Source: Blasia pusilla
Lineage: Eukaryota; Marchantiophyta; Marchantiopsida; Blasiales
Direction: 5' to 3'
Assembly: GCA_050084515.1 (NCBI GenBank)
Contig: CM114273.1
Location: 992,001 to 1,056,000 of the forward strand
DNA length: 64,000 bases
The position numbers and the translations under genes were made by a program. The number at the start of each line of letters is the position of its first letter. Position 1 is the stretch's first letter. Under the pieces are notes generated by a model. The model saw nothing but the letters and a program-made list of their open reading frames with translations, was not told the DNA's origin and made no database searches. Positions 55,397-64,000 of the stretch are shown piece after piece.

Positions 55397-55975
55397 TTAG
55401 CCGCCGTCCACAAAGGGTTCAAATTCAGACGTCAATTTAGGACCTTGATATACGTGGGTCTTGAAATTCTTCACTATGTCCCCCAATATCTCCAACCGAG
55501 GGTCCACACACATTAATTGCAACTTCGTTGACATTAACCGCTGTGCTATTTTCCGCCGACCTCCCCCTAACATCGTGTGACTTTTTTCCATTGTGATTAG
55601 CAGCCGCTGAATATTCCTGAATATTTTCCTCCAATCCTCCGGTGTCGGACATGTTGTTAATACCATGTATGCTCGTGGTTATGTCTTGCAAATGTGAATG
55701 GCATACAAAACTACATTTCTTCACAAGAGTATCCTCCCCCTGAGGATACGGTCCATTTCTTGAAGTCTTCGAACCGCTAGAGGGTTTGTCCTCATTGGAA
55801 ATAGGAAGGCCTTTGCCTCCGATCTTTGCGCCAAATCTACATATTCTAAGCCGATACCATTTCTTACTGCGTGCGCAATGCTTCGCTCTATAATTCAGCG
55901 AGCACCAACAATCTAGTGAAAACTCAAACTCATCAAAGCTGCGGAACACTTGCTTCAATTGTATCCGCTCGGCAT
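55397..55975 (-). pseudogene. MULE transposase, N-terminal zinc-binding part
   Basis: The frame reads QLKQVFRSFDEFEFSLDCWC, then KKWYRLRICRFGAK and later a C..C pair (KKCSFVC). This resembles the N-terminal DNA-binding domain before MULE catalytic cores (SF.EFE..L pattern followed by a Cys-containing basic stretch). It ends at TAA 55397-55399 region after KLTSEFEPFVDGG. Only about 55-95 bases separate it from the C-terminal half, so the roughly 200-residue DDE core is missing. Confidence 0.6.
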
Positions 55976-56089
55976 GCCTCCTTACTGCACATGATGACCC
56001 AAGGGTTGTTAATGAATCTAACTTTCATTGCGGTTGATGACTACGCCACGCCAATACAAATCGTAAATGAAAACTTACATTATGTCATC

Positions 56090-57003
56090 CAAATATCCAC
56101 TACGACGGCTATTGTGAGTAGGCTCACCTCTGAGAAGTACAAAACAACTGCAACGGCGGCTATTCAGAGTAGGCTGACCTTTCAGGAGTACAAAACAAGT
56201 GCAACGGCTGCTATTTAGGTGGCTATTATGAGTACTATCACCTCTTAGGAGTACAAAATATCTGCAACGACAACTATTTTGAGTAGGCTCATCTATCAGG
56301 AGTATGAACAACTACAACGGAGGATACTCCGAGTAGCCTCACCTTTCAAGAGTACAAAATTACTACAACGGCGGCTATTTCAGAGGCTAGTCTAAGTAGC
56401 CCAATCTCTCCCGAAACCAAACCGACTTCAACAACGGCTATTCTGAGTTGGCTCACCTTTAGGGAAAGCTAGACATCTACAACGGCGGCTAATTCGGCGA
56501 CTATTATGAGTTAGCTCACCTCTGAAGAGAACAAAACAACTGCAACGGCGGCTAATTTGGCGGCTTTTCTGAGTTGGCTTGCCTCTCATGAAAACAAAAC
56601 AACTACAACGGCAGCTATTTCGGTGGTTATTCTCAGTAGGGTAAGCTCTCAAGAAAACAAAACAATTACAAATGCGGCTAAGTCGACCACTCTTATGACT
56701 AGAATCAACTCTCAAGACAACAAAAAAACTACAACGGCGGCTAATTCAGAGGCTATTTTGAGTAGGCGACCCTCTCAAGAAAACTACAAAACTACCACGG
56801 CAGCTAATTCGGCGGCTATACTGTGAGGAGGCTTAGATCTCAAGAAATCAAAATAACTACAACGGCGGATATGTTTCCGGCTATTCTGAGTAGGATCACC
56901 TCTCAGGAAACGAATAATCTACAACAGCGGCTATTTCGATTATGGTGGCGGCTATTGCGACAATAATCATCATTTCTGGATCAAATATCCATCTCAGCGG
57001 CTA
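56090..57003 (-). repeat. Tandem array of about 13 units of 54-72 bp at the right end of the MULE
   Basis: Units share ACAAAACAACTACAACGGCG, then GCTATTTCGGCGGCTATTCT and GAGTAGGCTCACCTCTCA. The complement of TAGCCGC (GCGGCTA) occurs ten times between 56156 and 57003. Unit lengths vary and many are degenerate. Confidence 0.85.
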
Positions 57004-57536
57004 TTTTGACGCCCACTAAATCCTTAGCTTTGAGACCCGGCGACATGCTTACCTTCTTCCAGGCTGAACCCTTCGAGACAGGGATCATTCTTGGACGTGG
57101 AGGCTCGCCATAACTCGAAAGCACCCGAAGACTCTCTTGATGGTGGCCTTTGTTCATAAGATCCACAGTTTTGGTCTTTGCGACTAGAACCAAAGAATTC
57201 ATTGTCATCCATAGGAAAATGTTGTCATCTCAAGTCTGGAAAATCATCATCAATACATGAGAGGTCAGGATGTTTGGGTAGCTCGGATGTTTGGGTAGCT
57301 CGACACCATCCATTCTCTAATCACGCTTATGAACAATTAACACTCATTAGTAAAAAAATTAACATGTGCCAGAGAGTGTAAGCGCAAGTGTTGATCACGA
57401 TTAGCATGATAACAGTCCTAATTCGAAAGTGACAAACCCTAACTCGGGATTGTTCCTATATCCAAAAAAAATTCGCTACAATATCTACGTAGAAGAACAT
57501 TTGTACCAACCGGTGGGAACTATGACGTGGCAGTTC

Positions 57537-57604
57537 AAGAGATTTCATAGGGGGGCCACTTAAGCAACATTAGTAGGGCAGGGGGCCACTTAAGCAAATA
57601 CCTG
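57537..57604 (-). repeat. Right terminal inverted repeat of the MULE
   Basis: Complement of the left repeat with three mismatches in 68 bases, again with two GCTTAAGTGGCCCCC copies. Confidence 0.93.
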
Positions 57605-57614
57605 GTGCTACAAG
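57605..57614. other. Target-site duplication, right of the MULE
   Basis: GTGCTACAAG, identical to 45452-45461. Confidence 0.9.
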
Positions 57615-58228
57615 TAGCTGGGGAATTTGTGGGCATATTTTTCTTACGGGACCACTGACATCGTAAGCTGTACATACCAATCCGACATTATAAAGGGCCT
57701 TTGGAAATGCCAGACAACACGGACTCTCCATGGTTGCAATCTGGCCAGAAAACAATGACGTCGGATAGCCTATTTCACACATGTTAGACAGCTGTAGCAG
57801 AGGGTCATGAAGAAGCTCACTAGTGTCTTCTTCTTGATCAACCTGCATCTCTCTTGAATCGACTGTCAGATGATCGCATTCAACCTGCACGTTTTACAGA
57901 CACTGAAATCCTCAAGACGTGATCGTACACATTGCGTCCCTGAGAGGTGTCCTGCGGTTTGGTTATCTGTTCATATGTCGTCTTCAATCTGGATCCTCCT
58001 GTCTGTACCGATTCCACAGGGCCGTAGAGAGGCCGAGCGTTCTCTAGAGAGGTCTTGATGCTTATGTGACAGGGGAGTGAGTTGACAATCGCTGTTAGGA
58101 GGAATTCTTCCCTCGCATTCAGGCTCTCAAGCAGTGTTGTGCGCTAGGTGTAGATTCAGATTCCTAGCTAGTGGTCTGTGAAGTCATCCGGGAAGTCGAC
58201 GCACCTGGAGTGAGATGAATCAATTGCA
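57615..58228. other. Spacer between the MULE and the ankyrin gene
   Basis: No gene recognised. The right part may hold the former promoter of the ankyrin-PGG gene. Confidence 0.5.
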
Positions 58229-61127
58229 ATGAGTCGGGCTTTCAAGCCGGCGTATTTTGATAGTTTATTGCGAGGGGATTGTCGGAAGATTGAACATCTC
58301 TTGCTGGGAGACTCAGAATGTAGGATTCCCATGGCACGGAAGGGGAACCCTGATCTTCTGGTGGAGCTATTGGTGGTGGAGACAGGCGACCGAGTAGGGC
58401 ATGGAAAGTCTGCATTGCATGTCGCGGCGGAAAGAGGGGCGACCAAATTGATGGAGAAAATGATCGGATTGTTCTCAACTGGAAGTGTTGTCACCACTTT
58501 ACTCACTCTGGAAAAACTAGAGGAGCTTCTTCTGGCGCGCGCCTTCGACGGGTTCTCCAACCTCAATCCCTTCGCTCTTGCCGTCCTCAACGGAAACCCG
58601 TATGTCATTTGTAGCCTTCTACACGCGTCTTTAAATGCCCCGGAAACCCCCACAAGACCTACTTAGCTCATGATTCCACCGCCCGTAGGTAGTTCATATG
58701 AAGATTTCCAGTCGTACCTCAAGAGAGAAAACATTTTTGAAAAGTGGAGGACAAAGTTTGCCGAGAAGATATCACATGGTGAGGTGAAAGACTGGCCATG
58801 GAGAGATTATGTCTGTAGTCCTAGAAAGAATTTTGATGGTGGAATCCTACCCAATCTCCGGAGCATGGATTTGCAAGTATTTCAAAGCGTACGGATGGGG
58901 AGTACTCCCAACTCTCTACGGAGAGCCCCAGAGAAGAAGCACCTAATCGAGATCCATCTGATCCTCGACTCTCGATGGAGGCGGAATCTTGGTGTGTTGT
59001 GAAACTCCGTCGCCTGACAGAGGAGGTGAGGGAAAGCATGACTGAAAAATTCAGGAAGGCGATTATGAAGAGCTACTATGAAGATTTGAACTTCAACTTT
59101 CTGTTCCGGCAAGATTACCTTCTTCATCATGCATGCGGACCTGAGAATCATGATCCGGCTTTAAGTGGGGAAAGTATAGATTTTGTTTACAAGTTTTTCA
59201 AGAAGTTGAGCACTCTGCCACGTCTGACTGAATTGATAACCTATCTCGGATTGCTCAAAGACGGCACAGGTAGAAGCCCCGTCCATTCAATTTTCAGTAA
59301 GAATCCCATGAAGTAGTCTAATGATTTGAAAAGTGCATCGATATTGATAGCCGTAGCAGACGCATTTTCTAAGATTCCTGAAAGCGACTCGTTGAAACAA
59401 ATAGATGTGCATTTGCTTCATTCATTGATCACCAGGCCGCGCGATTATGCCGGAAGGATTAAACCTAGATCACGGGAACTGGTTGATTACAATATACGAA
59501 TCAAACCTACTGGGCAAAATTACCCGACACCTAGAGAAACTGACTTATAAGATGTCGATGAGTTACGTTATTAATGAAGAGGCATAGTCTTTAGATCACG
59601 ACTATTCAGGTGGGACGCTTTACTCCGATGAAAACGATTCTGAAATTGATTATTTCGACGGAACGCAAGGTTTCAAAAAGAATGCCAACTTCAAATGCTT
59701 CGGGTTTCCACTTCATCTGGCTGTACTGAATGAGAACTGGAATTTAACTGGCGGGTTTAGGAAGAACGTAGACCCCCCTAGGCTTTTGGAATCCGGTAGA
59801 CTTGGGTAAGTTCTTCGAAAGGGAGACATGGCTCCACTCAGTCTCCAACATCGCTACTTCTCGGCCGGTTAAGTGGGAGTGAACACCCTTCGAACTTATG
59901 GCCGTTCTCTTCCCATCTCAAGCCGCCGATTATCTCCTTGAGATAAAGAACGTCACCGACGACTGGAAGCACTGGGTACGTTATTCATGTCCTCCCAGTG
60001 CCTTAGCGCTAAGGGCACAGATTAGATATGGCTCAGACTGATTGATTTCTCCTCATCCTCCTTATCTTCCGTTCGTCAATTCCTACGTGATTCAGACAGT
60101 GTGATGAATGAAATTTCGCAATGTGAATAGTCACATGGATCATTGGACCCTGCAGAAGCACCAAATCCCGGGGAAGGGAGGACCTGATGATAAGATTCCC
60201 CTCGTGTATCTAGTTGCACTGTCGGGACAATCCACGACATTGCCGATGTTCTTGGGTAAAACCAAACTTGATCCCTTGGGAAGAGATGCTGCTGGAAACA
60301 CTCTTCTGCATTACGTGGTATCTTCTGCAAAACTGAAAATCAATCTTCATCTGATGGACCTCGTCTTCTGCAAGAAGCGCGACACCTTCCGCCTTCCGCC
60401 GCTCCAGAGCGCTACACAATCGGGTGGATGTCCGCAGTATCCGATGCTTGAAGAGAGCCTGCGAGAGAGGAACATCAACTTCTTGCTGCAAGCAGGTGTG
60501 GACATATGGCGAAAGAACGACGATGGAAACGTTGCAACTCCGGGAGCGGGAGCGTCTGCAGGGGCTCAGTCATGGTGGTCTGCGAAGGTGGCAAAAGAGA
60601 CACTAGAAACGAAGAGCAGTATGAATCTCGCGTCGAATGCCATATCGGTGACAGCAGCTCTGGTGGCGATCGCCTCGTACGTGGGTCAATTGCAGCCGCC
60701 CATCGGTTGTGGAAAAGATAGCCACCTCCAAGTTACAACTCTTTCCGTGAAAATCTTCATAGTGTGCAACACGATGGCGTTCTATATGGCCTTGACATCG
60801 ATTATGCTGGCTGTGCTTCCAGCCCTTCCGATGCCTATGGAGTCCATGCTCGATGAGCTGCAACGCACTCGAAGGACTCTCACCATCGCAGTGGCGTTTC
60901 TCATCTTTTCTATCCTCTTCATTCTGATCGCATTTCCTGCAGCTTCCATCGCAGTGATCCCCGACTCTGGATCTTGGAACCAGAATTTTCTCACCATGAG
61001 CACCACCATTTCAGGCGGTTTCTTCTGCGTTGTGGCAATGTACCTTTGTTTGCTGCGGCTACTTCGTCTCGCCTTCTACAAACACCACACATTCAGGAAA
61101 CTCTACACTTTCCTTACAGTTTTGTAA
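58229..61127 (+). pseudogene. Ankyrin-repeat membrane protein with PGG domain, decayed
   Basis: The start ATG is at 58229. Ankyrin-type pieces are GKSALHVAAERGATKLMEKM (first open part), FGFPLHLAVLNENWNL (near 59700) and DAAGNTLLHYVVSSAKL (in 60108-61127). The last open part (60108-61127, 339 codons) ends in a PGG-like module: a first membrane helix, QPPIGCGKDS in place of the usual PPGG, then three more helices around SIMLAVLPALPM, TLTIAVAFLIFSILFILIAF and GFFCVVAMYLCLLRLL. Such proteins (ITN1/ACD6 type) sit in membranes and act in stress and defence signalling. In-frame stops at 58664, 59314 and 59548 and frame changes near 58970 and 59570-60100 break it. Introns could explain a few, not all. 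The PGG part alone remains open. Confidence 0.8.
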
Positions 61128-63604
61128 AGCTTCCGATTGTCGACATGTCCGGAAAGCCGCGAACCGGACTTACGAATTCATCCCTCCTATTCATAAGTAT
61201 CGATTTCCGCGCCGAAGAGCGGGGGGAGATTTACGATATGAACTGACTGATTATAGTGTTGCAGAGAATTTCACCGCAAAAGTTTGGAGTAAAGAAACTG
61301 GCAGATTTCCGGTATCGAGTTTAGGAACTCCTCTCCATGTAATCTCCCCTCAACTCATCATCCCTTCCTCTCTCACAAAAGACCAAATATGATTTTTTGT
61401 GATTTGACCCTAAACTCGCATCTCTACTCTCTGACAGAAGCAATTTGTTTGATGAAACTCGCTGTTGCCTAGGGTAATGTGTGTAGGTCGGTGCGCTGCC
61501 AATTTCTTTTACAGCCACTTTGGCTTCTAACTCGTTTCAAGTACCAAGACCATTGAAATTGCATCACCAGAGGTCTTCTATCATATTCTTGATTTCTGGT
61601 AATTACACAATCTTCGAGTTTGGTGAATGACGGAAGTGGTTTGCACAAAAGCTACAGATTCCCAGTGAGATCCATTACATCATGGCTACTAACAAACAAT
61701 GTTTAGGGAGGTCTAGGGATCAAAATTGGTGGACTCCAAAATTTCATTCGGGCACAGCTGCGTATACAACATCTCTGAATAAGGAAAACTACCATTTGGC
61801 CATGTCCGCGAGTAAGAGGGAGTTTACGGAGATGATCTTCCAAACACAGTGGTTCGATAGTCCGAAGTTGAAGAGCTGGGGATCTTCTCACGTTACCCTG
61901 AACAATCGCCCCCATTTCAGTTTGTGGGACAAAGTAGTCCGGACTTCAGATGTTGGAATTCCGAGTTCAAAATGAAAGTGTCTAATGCATATCCTCCATT
62001 CTACCTCCCTTAATTACCGCTTGCGTCTGCCTCACGAGCCGGCATATCTGCATCAATGTCAGTAATGACGTAGTCGTCAATGTTGAGACTCAGTTTCAAG
62101 ATGCTGTGAACATGAGAGCCAAATGTGTTGCAGTCACTCAAGCTATTACTCCCTTCGTGTTCCTAGAATTTTGGTTTGCGGTATTAAGCGGTCTGATTGA
62201 GTTGTTCTATAGGCTGCAAAGAGGAACTCGTTCCGTTGAAATCAGTCAATTCGGTTCAGAAGTCTGATTCCTCATGTGACGTTAGAAGTAATATGTTGCA
62301 CTATAGACTTGAATCCCAAACTTGCCACGAATTCCGTCACTAATTGCAACAGGACTGACCGAAGTTTCACGAAACTGTTTCTGATGTGCTCAAGGGTAGT
62401 CAATTCCTCCCGACTCTTTAAGGATTTCTTTCAACTCTCACGACTGGAAGGCAAGAGAGTTAAGCATCGAAGGACTCCGATTCTCTCTCGTGGTGTTCCA
62501 TGGTCTAACGGGATGAGTTCTTTGGGATCATGACACCATGTAACCTGACGAGTTGTGAGATTTCACGATTTCAGGGCACCTTCAGGATGGAGATTAATCA
62601 GAAGGACCTTCTCAATCTCAATCCAAGACGGGATGTCCGGAAGAAATGTTCCAAGGTTGGTGAAATCCATGTCGGGCTCCATTCCGAACTGGCACTGAAA
62701 ACAATCAGGATCGAAAGCAGACCATATCTAGCGACGCTGAATGGTGGAGCGAGAGGTATGTACGGCTGCTTATTCTTCAATTTGGATCTTTGCGCGTCCA
62801 TTTTTCCTTCAGTGTATGGAACAGCAATCGCTGCGATTGTGGAATTGCATGGAAGTGAGAATGACACCGTTCCGTGGATCCCACGCACGCACGCTCCCTT
62901 CTAAAACACACGATCCGCTCTCGTTTGTGAGCACAAGCGTTCTTTGTGCAACTGTATGTTCAATTGAAGAAGATTTCAGACGAATCCGAGACACGTTTCC
63001 AGGACAAAACTGGGATTCCATCGCAGAATTTGGGGTGGAACAATTTCATAGCGGTCCCGGAATCACAGCTGCTGATTCGTTTCGGAAAGAAAGGTCCAAA
63101 ATGTCAATATTGGGAGGAGAGGATATCTCCGCCACTGTTGGTCAATGCACTCATCTCCTTGGAAGGAGGATATCTCCGCTACTGCTTGTCAATGCATACA
63201 CGGAGATATCTCCTTCCACACTCGAGTGCGAGTGTGGAAGGAGATACAGGTGAAGTTCAATAGTGAATCCTCTTCAATGCACTTCACATAGACGACGAAG
63301 CTCATGTAGATCCTCTTCAATGCACGCTACATCGTCCATCTTTGACGCATATAATTCACGCAGGTTTTACTGATGATAGATTACATCCCTAACCCTCCTC
63401 CTGCCGATTTCTGCAGGCCTCCTTTCCAGCGATGAACTTCAAAAACCTATAATTTGAGGAAGAAAGGAGTGAGGAGTTTTCCTCGACCAGAAGGCTGCAA
63501 GAAAACGCTATAATACGCGTGTAAATTGACACTCCGGCACCAAAATAGCTCTATGATTCTCGTTCGTCACCTATGAACTGACCACATGATCTTCATAATA
63601 AAAG
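61128..63604. other. Region downstream of the ankyrin gene, no recognised gene
   Basis: Open stretches exist but lack known domains: 61682-61975 (+, 97 codons from ATG), 61985-62266 (+, no ATG at its start, with a hydrophobic segment ITPFVFLEFWFAVLSGLIEL) and 62530-62904 (+). Near 63109-63205 a block with GGATATCTCCGC..CTG is repeated twice, followed by an inverted GGAGATATCTCC. Confidence 0.4.
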
Positions 63605-64000
63605 CTTCCGGAGCTAGAAACGAGGTATGCCATATGTTTTCTCCAGCTTCTTAGATTCTTCAGAAGTTGGAAACGATGTATGCCATATCTTTTTTCCAGC
63701 TTCTTGCATTCTTCATCAGGTGGAAAAGACGTGTGCCACCATATCTTTTCTTCAGCTTCTTAGATTCTTCATAAGCTGGAAACGATGTATGCCATGTCTT
63801 TTTTCCAGCTTCTTAGATTCTTCATAAGGTGGAAATGATGTATGCCATATCTTATTTCCAGCTTCTTACATTCTTCATAATCTGGAAACGATATGTGCCA
63901 TATCTTATTCTCAGCTTCTTCCATTCTTCATAACCTGGAAACGATGTGTACCATATGTGTTTTTCAGCTCCTTACATTCTTCATGTGCTGGAAAAGAATG
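63605..64000 (+). repeat. Satellite array of 54-57-bp units with dyad symmetry, continues beyond window
   Basis: About seven units of the form GGAAACGATGTATGCCATAT, CTTTTTTCCAGCTTCTTAGA, TTCTTCATAAGCT. Within each unit TTTCCAGCTT and AAGCTGGAAA can pair as a hairpin. Units are 80-95 percent alike. Confidence 0.88.

Larger units (their letters stand above)
45462..57604 (-). mobile_element. 12.1-kb Mutator-like element (MULE) with 68-bp terminal inverted repeats
   Basis: The terminal inverted repeats at 45462-45529 and 57537-57604 match at 65 of 68 positions, and a 10-bp target duplication flanks them. Inside, on the - strand, are a transposase broken into an N-terminal part (55397-55975) and a C-terminal part (53933-55342) without the DDE core, and accessory frames at 46026-50150. 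Noncoding parts are tandem arrays: 285-bp units (50945-51790), a purine-rich array (51960-52940), a mixed array (52941-53760) and short units at the right end (56090-57003). All arrays share TAGCCGC. With these stops and without its core this copy should be non-autonomous, but the near-identical ends and perfect duplication suggest fairly recent movement. Confidence 0.92.

Noticed and set aside
56075-56826. Repeat proteins on either strand in the right-end array (CRCFVLLRG or ENKTTTTAA patterns)
   Set aside because: Both strands are open because the tandem units lack stops; unit length is not constant and frames break between units.
63605-64000. CRISPR-like array
   Set aside because: Units are contiguous, with no unique spacers between invariant repeats, and the genome is a plant nuclear genome.

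Overview
This is nuclear DNA of a land plant. Support comes from a spliced plant-type pyruvate decarboxylase gene, a fasciclin-like arabinogalactan protein, a calmodulin-like protein, an ankyrin-PGG membrane protein, and plant-type Ty3/gypsy, MULE, hAT-MITE and SINE-like repeats. The unusual retroelements and the zinc-finger non-LTR reverse transcriptase suggest a seedless plant (bryophyte, lycophyte or fern) more than an angiosperm, but I cannot name the species. No CRISPR array, rRNA gene or intact tRNA gene was seen.

Layout. 1-13.7 kb is a nest of retroelements. Element 1 (1-4951, + strand, 5' part outside the window) is a Ty3/gypsy element with a DNMT3/DRM-like cytosine-5 methyltransferase domain directly upstream of RT-RNase H-integrase, and a PHD finger after the integrase. 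Its 3' LTR ends inside the reverse transcriptase gene of an older non-LTR-like element (4952-7067, - strand). Element 2 (8936-13680, - strand) is a truncated second copy of the same family. It carries a solo LTR of the family (10428-11073), flanked by a 4-bp target duplication. 13.7-23.7 kb is AT-rich spacer with hAT-type MITE copies, two SINE-like copies and microsatellites. 23.7-25.0 kb holds the fasciclin-like gene (+). 26.5-31.0 kb holds the 7-exon pyruvate decarboxylase gene (-), which has one 1-nt frameshift. 31.9-38.0 kb holds tandem repeats, three MITEs with perfect 8-bp target duplications, and the calmodulin-like gene (-). 38-45.4 kb is mostly empty AT-rich sequence.

45462-57604 is a complete 12.1-kb Mutator-like element (MULE). 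It has 68-bp terminal inverted repeats and a perfect 10-bp target duplication. It contains a broken transposase without its catalytic core, accessory reading frames of unknown family, and several unrelated tandem-repeat arrays that share the short motif TAGCCGC. 58.2-61.1 kb is a decayed ankyrin-PGG gene, and the window ends in a 54-57-bp satellite with internal dyad symmetry.

How it fits together. Host genes form small GC-richer islands among repeats. Two of the mobile elements seem built to deal with chromatin. The gypsy family carries a DNA-methylation writer and a histone-reader-like finger. The MULE carries a dense private motif array resembling the targets of the anti-silencing proteins known from Arabidopsis VANDAL MULEs. 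Both readings are inferences from sequence. Decay is partly of the CGA-to-TGA type expected from deamination of methylated CpG.
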